From positions 1,302,001 to 1,366,000 of the forward strand of contig NZ_CP027727.1 of NCBI RefSeq assembly GCF_003851685.1: a stretch of 64,000 bases of DNA. Reading direction: 5' to 3'. Each line of letters begins with the position of its first letter. Position 1 is the first letter of the stretch. Positions 33,700-42,837 of this stretch are shown piece by piece. The notes beneath the pieces are model-generated. The model did no database searches, was not told the origin of the DNA, and saw only the letters and a list, made by a program, of their open reading frames with translations. A program made the position numbers and the translations under genes. The stretch comes from Pseudomonas sp. R5-89-07. GTDB lineage: Bacteria; Pseudomonadota; Gammaproteobacteria; Pseudomonadales; Pseudomonadaceae.

Positions 33700-34544
33700 G
33701 TGCCGGCGAGATCGACCTCGGTGAAGGTGATGCCGGCTTCGTTCTCGGTGCTGGTCCGGTCGGGATCCTGTTGATCCACGGCCTGACCGGTACGCCGACG
33801 GAACTGCGACAGGTCGCCAGGGGGCTGGTCAAGGCGGGCAATTGCACGGTGTACGTGCCCACCCTGGCCGGGCATTGCGGCGATAACAGCGACCTGCAGG
33901 CCACCGGCTGGCGCGATTGGTACGAAGGGGTGCGCAAGACCTTCGGGCAGATCGCCCAGCGTCACGAGCAAGTGTTCGTTGGCGGCTTGTCCATGGGCGC
34001 GGTGATGTCGATGTACGTGGCGGCCGAACACCCGGGGCGCGTCGCCGGGCTGCTGATGTATTCCACTACCTTGAAGTACGACGGCTGGAGCATCAACAAA
34101 CTGGCGTTCCTCACGCCGTTGCTGATGAAGATTCCATTCGGCGTGCACGTCTGCAGTTTCGAAGAGAAGCCGCCCTACGGCATCAAGAACGAACGCCTGC
34201 GGGCCATCGTCGAGCGACAGATGAAGGAAGGCCAGAGCAGCGAGGCGGGTTTGTTGACCATGGAAGGCATCACCGTGCGCGAGTTGCACCGCATGAACGC
34301 CGTGGTCAAGAAACGCATGCCTGAGATCAAGGTGCCGGCGCTGGTGTTGCATTCCATCGAAGACGACATCACCAGCCGCTGGAACGCCGATTACGTAGAG
34401 CGCCACCTCGGTGGCCCGGTAACCAAGATTTTGCTGGATAACTGCTACCACATGATCACGGTCGACCTGCAATACCGGCGGGTGATCGAGCTGAGTGCGC
34501 AGTTTGTCGAGCAGCATTCGGTGCAACTCAATCGTGTGGCGTGA
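33696..34544 (+). CDS. Alpha/beta hydrolase (carboxylesterase/serine-aminopeptidase type)
   Basis: GTG at 33696 overlaps the aminotransferase stop (GTGA) and gives 282 residues. The fold shows HGLTGTP (oxyanion), nucleophile S99 in GGLSMGA, the acid in LHSIEDDITS and the histidine in DNCYHMIT, all as in Est30-like carboxylesterases. No signal peptide, so it acts in the cytosol. It is the third gene of the sigma-54-preceded cluster; a TAGGAGCG-family REPIN then separates it from the GNAT gene. Confidence 0.87.
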   Translation: MSAGEIDLGEGDAGFVLGAGPVGILLIHGLTGTPTELRQVARGLVKAGNCTVYVPTLAGHCGDNSDLQATGWRDWYEGVRKTFGQIAQRHEQVFVGGLSMGAVMSMYVAAEHPGRVAGLLMYSTTLKYDGWSINKLAFLTPLLMKIPFGVHVCSFEEKPPYGIKNERLRAIVERQMKEGQSSEAGLLTMEGITVRELHRMNAVVKKRMPEIKVPALVLHSIEDDITSRWNADYVERHLGGPVTKILLDNCYHMITVDLQYRRVIELSAQFVEQHSVQLNRVA

Positions 34545-34554
34545 TCTCTTTACT

Positions 34555-34653
34555 TGTAGGAGCGAGCTTGCTCGCGAAGGTCGTTAACGATAACGCGTAC
34601 TGTCAGGCTCAACGTGGTGTCTGTGCGATCTTCGCGAGCAAGCTCGCTCCTAC
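34555..34653. repeat. REPIN (TAGGAGCG family)
   Basis: Inverted pair with arms TGTAGGAGCGAGCTTGCTCG and CGAGCAAGCTCGCTCCTAC; total 99 bases. The interior differs from the three near-identical copies at 8.2, 25.6 and 57.5 kb. It lies inside the probable transcription unit between the hydrolase and GNAT genes. Confidence 0.9.
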
Positions 34654-34681
34654 TGGGATGCGGTGTCGATAAGGAAAAACT

Positions 34682-35806
34682 GTGATAACCACCCAAGCCT
34701 TCCCCACCATCCGGGCTATCCAGCGCGATGCCTGGAATGAGTGTTTTCCCGGTGCGCTGGAAGACTGGGACTACTACGTCGCCGTAGAAAACGCCGCGAT
34801 CGATGACTTCCAGTGGCGTTACCTGGCGGTTTACGAAGGGGGAACGCTGGCGGCAGTGGCCGTCGCGTTTATCACCCATTACCGTCTCGACACCACGGTG
34901 TCGGGCGCCGGCAAACGCGTGACCGAGCGTGTGGCGCGACTGTGGCCGGGCCTTTTGCAACTGGGGCTGTATGCCCTTGGTTCCCCGGTGGCCGAGCGCT
35001 GCGACGTGGGTTTTGCCAATGGCGTGGCGGATGCGCAGCGCCCTCTGTTGCTCAAGCACCTGCTCAAAGTGGCGCGCCGGGATGCCGATGACTTCGGCAT
35101 CGGCCTGGTGGCGGTCAAGGACGCGCCGAGCAACGACCCGTATTGGGCCGAAAGTTGTCGCGCTGCGGGCTTTCAAAGCATGCCGAGCCTGCCCACGGGC
35201 ATGCTGCCGTTGCCCTACGGCTCAGTGGACGCCTACCTGGGCTCGCTGGGTAAATCCACGCGCAAGGACCTGCGCCGCAAACTGCGCGCGCCGGGACCGC
35301 GGGTGGAGTGGCGGCGCAATATCGATGACGTGCTGCCCGATGTGATGCGGCTCTATGAAGCCACGCTCACGCGCTCGGACCTGCAGTTCGAACGCCTGCC
35401 CGCCGGTTACTTCACGGGGATTCTCGAACAGCTGCAGGAGCGTGCGGTGTGTGCGCTTTACTGGGTGGACGAGCACCTGGTGGCGTTCAACCTGATTCTG
35501 CTCGACGAGCATCGGCTGATCGATAAGTTTTTCGGGCATGACATCGCGTTCAGCCGGGAATACAACCTGTACTTTCGCAGCTGGCTGACCAACGTCGACT
35601 ACTGTATTCAACACAATATTGCGGTGTATGAGTGCGGCCAGGCCGGGTATGCCAGTAAACTGCGCCTGGGCTGCCAGTTCCAGGGCAACAGCCTGTTCTT
35701 CCGCCACCGCAATCGGTGGGTCAACGGCGTGCTCACGTTAGTCAAAATGCTGTTCCGACCGGATCGTTCCGACCCTGCCATGGCTGCTGCGATAAGCGAA
35801 ACCTGA
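34682..35806 (+). CDS. FemAB-like GNAT acyltransferase
   Basis: GTG at 34682 with AAGGA six bases upstream gives 374 residues. The C-terminal half has the BioF2/FemAB-type acetyltransferase pattern: SVDAYLGSLGKSTRKDLRRKLR, VMRLYEATLTRSDLQFERLP, HLVAFNLILLDEHRLIDKFFGHD and CGQAGYASKLRLGCQ. Such enzymes join an acyl or aminoacyl group to an amine. The stop shares one base with the kinase start (TGATG). Together with the aminotransferase cluster upstream, this suggests biosynthesis of an acylated amino compound (inference). Confidence 0.82.
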   Translation: MITTQAFPTIRAIQRDAWNECFPGALEDWDYYVAVENAAIDDFQWRYLAVYEGGTLAAVAVAFITHYRLDTTVSGAGKRVTERVARLWPGLLQLGLYALGSPVAERCDVGFANGVADAQRPLLLKHLLKVARRDADDFGIGLVAVKDAPSNDPYWAESCRAAGFQSMPSLPTGMLPLPYGSVDAYLGSLGKSTRKDLRRKLRAPGPRVEWRRNIDDVLPDVMRLYEATLTRSDLQFERLPAGYFTGILEQLQERAVCALYWVDEHLVAFNLILLDEHRLIDKFFGHDIAFSREYNLYFRSWLTNVDYCIQHNIAVYECGQAGYASKLRLGCQFQGNSLFFRHRNRWVNGVLTLVKMLFRPDRSDPAMAAAISET

Positions 35807-37584
35807 TGATCACCAAGACCCGCCAGAAAGCCCGCCCCTTTGCCATTTCGCGCTGGAGCGTCCAGCGCAAGCTGGTGCTGGCCTTCTGGCTGGTCAGCGT
35901 CATTCCGACCATGATTGCGGCGGAACTGGCCGCCACCACGCTGTCGCAGATTTTCGACAGTAACGTGCGTATCTGGCTGCAGGAGTCGACCAAGATCGTC
36001 AAGGACGAGATCGGCGACATCCTTCACGACAACGCGCGCATGGCCAAGCTGTTCCTGCGCTACACCAGCCCACCTTCCTCCAAACAGGCCGAACGGCATG
36101 ACCGGCTCACCGCCGACATCGCCGATGCCACCGACATCGATGTCGTGGCGCTGATTCGCACCAGTGACCACAAGGTGATGTTCAGCACCGCCGCCGATGA
36201 CATCGTCAAGCAGATCAGCCTGACCAGCAACGCGGTGTTACAGACCGTCCAGGTGGCCGGCATCAGCACGGGCATGGTGGTGTCGACCTTCGAGACCAAC
36301 CGCGATGGCGTGGATTATCTGTTGCTGGTGGCCACGTATCTGGACAGCAGTTTCCTCACCAGCGTGGCCGATGTGCATTCCCTCGACCTGCGCCTGTACC
36401 TGGCCAACGCATCGGGGTTTTCCGAGATATTTTCCACCCAACGCTTCGAAAATCACCCGTCGCGCATCCCGGAGAACGTCGAAGCCGACCTGCGCAACAC
36501 CCGGCAGCCGAGCGAGCAGTTCACCAACCAGTACAGCGGTTTGTACTGGCCGATATTCAACGATGCCGGCGAGCTGCAGGGCGTGATCTTCAGCGGCCTG
36601 TTGCGCCACACGAGCCTGGTGGGGCTGGTGAACCAGAGCAATCTGTTCGTGCTGATTTTCCTGGTCAGCTCGGCGCTGTCGCTGGCCGCGGGCGTGTGGG
36701 TGTCGCGCCGCCTGACCCAGCCCCTGCGCGACTTGTCCCAGGGCGTGAACGCGGTGATTTCCGGCAATTACGCGCACCGTGTGGTGGTCAGCGGCGGCGA
36801 TGAGCTGGCGCAGTTGAGCAGCACCTTCAACCACATGACTGAGCGCCTGGGCGAACTGCATCATCTGGAAGCTCAACTGCGCCGGCGTGATCGCCTGCAT
36901 GCCCTGGGTGAAGTGGCCATGGGCCTGGCCCATGAAATCCGCAACCCATTGGGCATTATCAAGACGGCCACGCAACTGTTGCACCGGCGCGCCGACCTTG
37001 CCGATACCGACAAGCGTCACCTGGAGTACGTCATCAGTGAGGTCAGCCGGATCAACGAGCTGATCACCGAGTTCCTCGACTTCGCCAAGCCCAACCCGCC
37101 GATACGTGTGCTGCAGCCGGCTCGCGCCCTGGTCGAAGAGATTCTTGGGTTCTGCGGGCCGGAGTTGAGCACGCACAACATCGACGCGCAGATCGATGAC
37201 CAAGCGCCCGACGCGACGATCTACGCGGACGCCAAGCAGCTCAAGCAGGCCTGTCTCAACCTGATTCTCAACGCCATCGACGCGATGCCTGACGGCGGGC
37301 GCTTGACTCTGGGTATCCGCAGCGTGGGTGATAACACCGTGATCAGCATCGCCGATACCGGCCAGGGCATCCCGGCGGATATGGTCGAGCGCATCTTCAC
37401 GCCGTTTGTCACCACCAAGGCCTCGGGCACAGGCCTTGGCCTGGCCAAAGTCTATTCGATCATGGAAAGTCACGATGGCAGCATCGAGTGCGCCACCGAG
37501 AAAGATGCCGGCGCCACCTTCAGCCTGTACATTCCGGCTAACGGTGAAGACGACGGCGAGGATGAGGACGGGCATGACGCATAA
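35806..37584 (+). CDS. Membrane sensor histidine kinase (NtrB-like, HAMP)
   Basis: ATG at 35806 gives 592 residues. Two membrane segments (about 22-44 and 279-299) enclose a periplasmic sensor domain of about 230 residues with a double-Cache-like layout. A HAMP domain follows ([15 protein letters not shown]), then an H-box [20 protein letters not shown]-box [17 protein letters not shown] and [16 protein letters not shown]. This is the kinase type that partners NtrC-class regulators. Its 3' end overlaps the regulator gene by eleven bases. The Cache-like domain probably senses a small organic molecule. Confidence 0.9.
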   Translation: MITKTRQKARPFAISRWSVQRKLVLAFWLVSVIPTMIAAELAATTLSQIFDSNVRIWLQESTKIVKDEIGDILHDNARMAKLFLRYTSPPSSKQAERHDRLTADIADATDIDVVALIRTSDHKVMFSTAADDIVKQISLTSNAVLQTVQVAGISTGMVVSTFETNRDGVDYLLLVATYLDSSFLTSVADVHSLDLRLYLANASGFSEIFSTQRFENHPSRIPENVEADLRNTRQPSEQFTNQYSGLYWPIFNDAGELQGVIFSGLLRHTSLVGLVNQSNLFVLIFLVSSALSLAAGVWVSRRLTQPLRDLSQGVNAVISGNYAHRVVVSGGDELAQLSSTFNHMTERLGELHHLEAQLRRRDRLHALGEVAMGLAHEIRNPLGIIKTATQLLHRRADLADTDKRHLEYVISEVSRINELITEFLDFAKPNPPIRVLQPARALVEEILGFCGPELSTHNIDAQIDDQAPDATIYADAKQLKQACLNLILNAIDAMPDGGRLTLGIRSVGDNTVISIADTGQGIPADMVERIFTPFVTTKASGTGLGLAKVYSIMESHDGSIECATEKDAGATFSLYIPANGEDDGEDEDGHDA

Positions 37585-38971
37585 CGTATTGGTGGTGGAC
37601 GACGAGCCCAAGCTGTGTGACCTGCTGTCATCCGCCCTGAGCCAGAATGGCATCCAGGTGTTTACCGCCGGCAACGGCCTGCACGCGCTCAAGGTGCTGG
37701 AGCAGGAGGACATTGACCTGGTCATCAGCGACTGGCGCATGCCGGGCATGGACGGGCCGGCGTTGCTGGCCGAGATCAAGCAGCGCTATCCGCACTTGCC
37801 GGTGATCGTGATGACGGCCTACAGCACGGTGAAAAATGCCGTGCAGTCGATGCGCAATGGCGCCTACGACTACATTGCCAAGCCGTTCGATATCGACGAG
37901 CTGGACATCACCGTGGCCAAGGCCCTGCAGTTTCGCGACATCATGCGCGATAACGCACGCCTGCGTGCCGAGCTGGATGAACATGCACAGTTCGACAGCC
38001 TGGTCGGTGACAGCCCGGCGTTTCGTAAAGTACTGCAAGCGGTGGACTCGGTGCGCGACAGCAGCGCCACCATCCTGCTGACCGGCGAAAGCGGCACCGG
38101 CAAGGAAATGGTCGCCCGCGCTATCCACAAGCATGGCAGCCGCGCCGACCAGCCGTTCGTGGCGGTCAATTGCGCGGCGATTCCCGAAGGGCTGCTGGAA
38201 AGCGAGATGTTCGGCCATCGCAAAGGCGCCTTCACCGGCGCTGTGGCCGACCGGGTAGGGCGCTTTATGCAGGCCGACAAGGGCACGCTGTTTCTGGATG
38301 AAGTCGGTGACATGCCGTTGGCGTTGCAGGCCAAGATTCTGCGCGCCCTGCAGGAGCGGGTGATCGAACCGGTGGGAGACCCCCGCGAGCGCAAGGTGGA
38401 CGTTCGGGTGATCGCCGCGACCAACAAGAACCTGCTGGACGCGGTGGCCAACAAGGAATTTCGCGAAGACCTGTATTACCGCCTGAATGTGTTTCCGATT
38501 CCACTGCCGGCCCTGCGCGAACGTGTGGAAGACATCGCGCCGCTGGCCCGGCACTTCGCTCGTACCCTCAGCGCGACGGCCGGCAAACGCATCACCGGGT
38601 TCAGCCCCGAAGCCTTGCAGGCCATGGCGGCGTACCACTGGCCGGGCAATATCCGCGAGCTGCAGAATTGCGTGGAGCGAGCGACTATCGTGGCCGCTTC
38701 GCCGGTGATCGAAGATATCGATTTGCCGGGTTACCTGTTCGCCTCTCGGCCTGCCGAGGCTGGCGCGGCGACGATCCTGAGTGACGCGCCGGGCGTGCCG
38801 CAGGATCTGGATGCGGCGCTGGCGGAAGTGGAGAAAGCCTACATTCTGGCGGCGTTGCACGAGAGCAACGGCGTACAGGCCGCAGCGGCGGCGAAGATCG
38901 GTATCTCGGAGCGTAGCTTCTGGTACCGCTTGAAAAAGCTGGGTATCCAAGTCGACAAGATCGTCCGCTGA
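37574..38971 (+). CDS. NtrC-family sigma-54-dependent response regulator
   Basis: ATG at 37574, inside the end of the kinase gene, gives 465 residues. Receiver domain: VVDDEPKL, phospho-acceptor D in ISDWRMPGMDG, K in IAKPFD. AAA+ domain: Walker A GESGTGKE, an intact sigma-54 loop GAFTGA, Walker B GTLFLDEVGDMP. C-terminus: Fis-type helix-turn-helix NGVQAAAAAKIGISERSFWYRLKKLGI. It should activate a sigma-54 promoter; the nearest candidate is 31547-31562, about 6 kb upstream, at the head of the cluster. Confidence 0.92.
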   Translation: MTHNVLVVDDEPKLCDLLSSALSQNGIQVFTAGNGLHALKVLEQEDIDLVISDWRMPGMDGPALLAEIKQRYPHLPVIVMTAYSTVKNAVQSMRNGAYDYIAKPFDIDELDITVAKALQFRDIMRDNARLRAELDEHAQFDSLVGDSPAFRKVLQAVDSVRDSSATILLTGESGTGKEMVARAIHKHGSRADQPFVAVNCAAIPEGLLESEMFGHRKGAFTGAVADRVGRFMQADKGTLFLDEVGDMPLALQAKILRALQERVIEPVGDPRERKVDVRVIAATNKNLLDAVANKEFREDLYYRLNVFPIPLPALRERVEDIAPLARHFARTLSATAGKRITGFSPEALQAMAAYHWPGNIRELQNCVERATIVAASPVIEDIDLPGYLFASRPAEAGAATILSDAPGVPQDLDAALAEVEKAYILAALHESNGVQAAAAAKIGISERSFWYRLKKLGIQVDKIVR

Positions 38972-38987
38972 CACACTGTGATCAAAC

Positions 38988-39076
38988 TGTGGGAGGGGGC
39001 TTGCCCCTGATAGCGGTGTATCAGCCACAGATTTATTGACTGACCCACCGCCATCGGGGGCAAGCCCCCTCCCACA
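38988..39076. repeat. REPIN (GTGGGAGG family)
   Basis: Inverted pair from TGTGGGAGGGGGCTTGCCCC to GGGGGCAAGCCCCCTCCCA, spacer about 35 bases. It lies between the convergent ends of the NtrC-type regulator and the glpM-like gene. Confidence 0.9.
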
Positions 39077-39093
39077 TTTTTGACCGAGTGGGG

Positions 39094-39432
39094 TCAGGTG
39101 TGCAGGCGTACCCAGAGGCTCACCAGCACGGTGGCTGCCATCAACCAGGCCACCGCCGCCACGGCGAGTGATGCCTCCAGCCGCATCCGGTCCACCATCA
39201 CATACAACGTCGCCAGGTACACAAAGTACGGAATGATCGACCACATCCCAAACACGATGGTGGTCTTCAAGTCCTCCACCGAGCGGCCCTTGCCGACGAT
39301 GTAATGAGCGATCAGCGCAAAGGTCGGAAACAGCGGCACCAAGCCTGCGATGTAATAGTTTCTGGTCTTGGCCAGTGCGGCCAGAATCAGCACCACCGCC
39401 GCGCCGAGGGCGGCCTTCACGAACAGATCCAT
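39094..39432 (-). CDS. GlpM-family inner-membrane protein
   Basis: The 112-residue protein has four membrane segments (LFVKAALGAAVVLILAALAK, NYYIAGLVPLFPTFALIAHYIVG, MWSIIPYFVYLATLYVMV, AVAAVAWLMAATVLVSLWV), matching GlpM, a membrane protein linked to glycerol-3-phosphate metabolism and alginate production in P. aeruginosa. Its ATG shares one base with the aauR stop (TGATGG), so it is translationally coupled to the acidic amino-acid regulator rather than lying beside glpD as I recall for PAO1. The functional link to AauRS is unknown. Confidence 0.8.
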   Translation of the reverse strand: MDLFVKAALGAAVVLILAALAKTRNYYIAGLVPLFPTFALIAHYIVGKGRSVEDLKTTIVFGMWSIIPYFVYLATLYVMVDRMRLEASLAVAAVAWLMAATVLVSLWVRLHT

Positions 39433-40769
39433 CAGTGATTCAACCCGTATTTCTTGACCTTGTCGAATAGCGTGGTCTTGGCCATCCCCAGTTCCTGGCT
39501 GGCCTGGGTGAGGTTGCCGCCGCTGCGTTGCAGGGCGTCAACGAGCAGGTTGCGCTCGAACGCTTCCACCGCCTCGGTAAAGGCCAGGCCATGGTTGCTG
39601 CCGCCAGCGCCGGTTTTCTTGAAGGCGGGCAGGCCCAGGGCGAAGCGTTCGGCGACGTTGCGCAACTCGCGCACGTTGCCCGGCCAATCGTGGCTCATCA
39701 GGCTCGACAGGGTCTGGTTGTCCAGCTCCGGCGCGGTGCGGTCGAAGCGCAGTGAGGATTGCTGCAGGAAGTGTTCGAACAACTGCAGGATGTCTTCACG
39801 GCGCTCGCGCAGGGGCGGCAGTTCAAGGGTGACCACGTTGAGGCGGTAGTACAGGTCACTGCGGAACTGGCTGGCGCGGCTCAGTTCGTCGAGGTCGGAC
39901 TTGGTGGCGGCGATCACCCGGCAATCCACGGCGACGCTCTGGTTCGAGCCCAGGCGTTCGAGGGTGCGTTCCTGCAGGACCCGCAGCAGTTTGATCTGCA
40001 GGTTGATCGGCATGCTTTCCACTTCATCGAGAAACAGCGTGCCCTCATGGGCATGCTCGATCTTGCCGATGCGGCGCTTGCCGGCGCCGGTAAACGCGTT
40101 GGCTTCGTGGCCGAAAATCTCGCTTTCGAACAGGTTTTCCGGCAGCCCACCGCAGTTCAGTGCGACGAACTGGTGGGCGTGGCGCCGGCTGAAATCGTGC
40201 AGGCAACGGGCGACCAGCTCCTTGCCGGTGCCGGTTTCACCCTCGATCAGCACATTGGCGGAGGTGTCGGCGACGTTGGCGATCAGTTCGCGCAGGTTTT
40301 GCATCGCCGGCGAGCGCCCGATGATGCGACCTTCCAGCGAATCGCGCTCGGCCAGCTGGCGCCGCAGCGACCAGACTTCCCGCGCCAGAGCGCGCTGTTC
40401 AAGGGCACGGCGGGCCACGTCCACCAGGCGCTCGGGGGAGAAGGGTTTTTCCATGAAGTCATAGGCGCCGTTGCGCATGGCGCCGACGGCCATCGAGATA
40501 TCGCCATGCCCGGTGATCAGCACCACCGGCAGGCTTTTATCCAGGGCCTTGAGGCGTGTGAGCAACGCCAGACCATCGATGCCCGGCAGGCGGATATCGC
40601 TGATCACAATGCCGGCAAAATTCTCGCCGATGTGCGTCAGCGCTTCCTCGGCACTGCCCACGCCAACGCTGGGAATATCTTCCAGCGCCAATGCCTGCTG
40701 GCAACCCAGCAGCACATGGGGGTCATCCTCGACGATCAGGACGGTGAGGTCTTGGGGTTCAATATTCAT
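39432..40769 (-). CDS. aauR: AauR, sigma-54-dependent regulator of acidic amino-acid uptake
   Basis: The 445-residue protein is DctD/AauR-like: receiver with D in VISDIRLPGIDG and K in MEKPFS, AAA+ domain with GETGTGKE and GTLFLDEVESMP, and Fis-type HTH NLTQASQELGMAKTTLFDKVKKYGL. The sigma-54 loop reads NAFTGA instead of GAFTGA. AauR with AauS controls uptake and use of glutamate, aspartate and amides in pseudomonads. The start overlaps aauS by four bases; two AauR-type boxes and a sigma-54 promoter lie upstream of aatJ at the other end of the locus. Confidence 0.9.
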   Translation of the reverse strand: MNIEPQDLTVLIVEDDPHVLLGCQQALALEDIPSVGVGSAEEALTHIGENFAGIVISDIRLPGIDGLALLTRLKALDKSLPVVLITGHGDISMAVGAMRNGAYDFMEKPFSPERLVDVARRALEQRALAREVWSLRRQLAERDSLEGRIIGRSPAMQNLRELIANVADTSANVLIEGETGTGKELVARCLHDFSRRHAHQFVALNCGGLPENLFESEIFGHEANAFTGAGKRRIGKIEHAHEGTLFLDEVESMPINLQIKLLRVLQERTLERLGSNQSVAVDCRVIAATKSDLDELSRASQFRSDLYYRLNVVTLELPPLRERREDILQLFEHFLQQSSLRFDRTAPELDNQTLSSLMSHDWPGNVRELRNVAERFALGLPAFKKTGAGGSNHGLAFTEAVEAFERNLLVDALQRSGGNLTQASQELGMAKTTLFDKVKKYGLNH

Positions 40770-42667
40770 GTCGACTCAACTTTTTCAGCGCCCGCCAGCG
40801 GCAGGTTCAGGACAAACGCGGTACCACCATTGGCCGGATGCTCCACGGCCAGGCTGCCGCCGGTGGCCGCGGCGAGGCTCGCGGACAGGGTCAGGCCCAG
40901 GCCCAGGCCTTGCTCGCCGGGTTTGGTGGTGAAGAAAGGTTCGAACAGATGCTTGCGGGCCTCGGGGTCGATGCCGTGACCATTGTCACGCACCAGCAGG
41001 CGATATTTGCCCTCGATACTTTGACCTTCCAGCCACAACTGCGGTGCCGGTTGAGCCTGCATCGCATCCAGCGCGTTGCCGATCAGGTTGACCAGGATCT
41101 GCTCCAGGCGCGTCTGGTCGATCTGTAATTGGGCGGGGGTGAAGTCACGGTGCACGGCCAGGGGCCGGCTGTCCAGACGCGCGCCAAGCACCTGGAACGC
41201 GGCGTCCACGGCCTTGCCCAGGTTCGCTTCGCCCTGGTCGTCACCGCGCCGGGCAAACGAGCGCAGGCTGGCGGTGATGCGGCCCATGCGGTCGATCAGT
41301 TCGTTGATGGTCTTGAGGTTGGTGCTGGCGGTGTCCAGGGCGCCGCGTTCGAGGAAACGCACGGTGTTGCCGGACAGGGTGCGCAGCGCGGCCAGGGGTT
41401 GGTTCAATTCGTGGGCGATGCTGGTGGACATCTGGCCGATCGCTGCGAGTTTGCCGGCCTGCACCAGTTCGTCCTGGGCGCGACGCAGGGTTTCTTCGGC
41501 CTGGCGCCGTTCGCGGATCTGGCCTTTGAGCCGTTCATTGCTGGCGCGCAGATCGGCGGTGCGTTCGGCAATCCGTCGCTCCAGTTGGCTGTTGGCTTCC
41601 TGCAGGGCTTCGCGCGCGGCGAGGCGAGTGGCGATGACTTTGCGCCGCTCGTTCCAGGCAATCAGCAGGAACGCCACCAGGCCAAACGCGACGGCTACCA
41701 GGATGCCCTGGTTGATCGCGGCGCGGCGCAGTTCGTTGAGCGGGGTGAGCAGGGTGAAGTTCCACGGTGTGTCGTTCAATGGTCGGGTTTGCGCCAGGTA
41801 GCTGACTTCGTGCTTGTCGCTGGCCACTTCGCTGTTGGCCGGGAAGGTGAGCTTTTCGCTGCCTTCGTTCAAGCGCTCGCGGGCCAGGGGCTCCAGCGCG
41901 CTCAGCGTCGCCCAGTAATATTGCAGGCTGTGCGCCAGTCGGTCTTTGGTGTCATCGCTCAGGGGGCGCACGGCCTTGAGGCGGCGGGCCGGGTCACTGG
42001 AGAGGATGATGATGCCGTTTTCGTCGCTGACGAAGGCTTCCAGGCGCGCGCGTTGCCAGCGCTCTTCAAGCGCTTCCAGGCGCACCTTGACCACGGCCAC
42101 GCCGATGATTTTGCCGTGCTCTTCCAGGCCGTGGGCCAGGTAATAGCCGGGTTCGCCATTGGTACTGCCGATCCCGTAGAAACGACCGGGCTGGCCGCGT
42201 ACGGCGTTCTGGAAATAGGCGCGAAAGGACAGGTCTTCACCCTGGTAACTGTCGGCGTCGCGCCAATTACTGGTGGCCAGCACCCGGCCGGTAGTGTCCA
42301 TCACGTAGATGGCCCGGCTGCGGCTGCGGCGGTTCAAACCTTCGAGGTAATCGTTGACGGTCTTGCGGGTTTCCTGGTTGGGGTCGGCCAGCAGCAGGGA
42401 AACGCTGGATTCGAGCTCAAGCAGGCTGGGCAGGTAGGTGTATTTGCTCAGTTCGCTTTCGACAGTGCGGGCGTGCAGCTCCAACTGGCGTTCGCCGTTG
42501 TCGCTGAGGGTACGGATGCCATAGTGCTCACTGGTCCAGAAGCCGATATAACCCAGGCCGATCATCAGGGCGATGATCAACGGCGGCAGGAACAGTTGGC
42601 GTATCAGGCGAGGCTTCACGGCAAGTGATGGCGGCGCAGCGCGATAGGAGTTGGGGTCGCATTTCAT
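40766..42667 (-). CDS. aauS: AauS, sensor histidine kinase for acidic amino acids
   Basis: ATG at 42667 (GTG at 42670 possible) gives 633 residues. Two membrane segments (about 26-46 and 320-340) flank a periplasmic Cache-type sensor, as in DctB: YVMDTTGRVLATSNWRDADSYQGEDLSFRAYFQNA and GIGSTNGEPGYYLAHG. Cytosolic coiled coil, H-box IGQMSTSIAHELNQPLAALRT, N-box NLIGNALDAM, DNGHGI and GLGLGLTLSASLA. It is coupled to aauR and lies directly downstream of the aat transporter genes; ggt and ansB, which I recall between them in PAO1, are absent here. Confidence 0.9.
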   Translation of the reverse strand: MKCDPNSYRAAPPSLAVKPRLIRQLFLPPLIIALMIGLGYIGFWTSEHYGIRTLSDNGERQLELHARTVESELSKYTYLPSLLELESSVSLLLADPNQETRKTVNDYLEGLNRRSRSRAIYVMDTTGRVLATSNWRDADSYQGEDLSFRAYFQNAVRGQPGRFYGIGSTNGEPGYYLAHGLEEHGKIIGVAVVKVRLEALEERWQRARLEAFVSDENGIIILSSDPARRLKAVRPLSDDTKDRLAHSLQYYWATLSALEPLARERLNEGSEKLTFPANSEVASDKHEVSYLAQTRPLNDTPWNFTLLTPLNELRRAAINQGILVAVAFGLVAFLLIAWNERRKVIATRLAAREALQEANSQLERRIAERTADLRASNERLKGQIRERRQAEETLRRAQDELVQAGKLAAIGQMSTSIAHELNQPLAALRTLSGNTVRFLERGALDTASTNLKTINELIDRMGRITASLRSFARRGDDQGEANLGKAVDAAFQVLGARLDSRPLAVHRDFTPAQLQIDQTRLEQILVNLIGNALDAMQAQPAPQLWLEGQSIEGKYRLLVRDNGHGIDPEARKHLFEPFFTTKPGEQGLGLGLTLSASLAAATGGSLAVEHPANGGTAFVLNLPLAGAEKVEST

Positions 42668-42712
42668 CACAGATGCCTTGGGTCAACCAGCGCTGCCGGC
42701 CTGTGCGGTCCA

Positions 42713-42802
42713 GGTGGGAGGGAGGCTTGCCTCCGATTGCAGTTTGTCAGTCGGTATATCTATCGCTGATGCACCGCTATCGGGGGCAAGCCCCCTCCCA
42801 CA
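42713..42802. repeat. REPIN (GTGGGAGG family), left arm variant
   Basis: Left arm GGTGGGAGGGAGGCTTGCCT has substitutions but keeps its own palindrome; right arm GGGGGCAAGCCCCCTCCCAC is standard. It separates aatP from aauS and could set expression differences between transporter and regulator genes. Confidence 0.85.
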
Positions 42803-42837
42803 TGGGTCCGGTTTCTACAGTTGGCGCTGTGTAGTAC

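Noticed and set aside
41129..42628. 499-codon plus-strand ORF opposite aauS
   Set aside because: Antisense shadow; aauS shows full kinase motifs.
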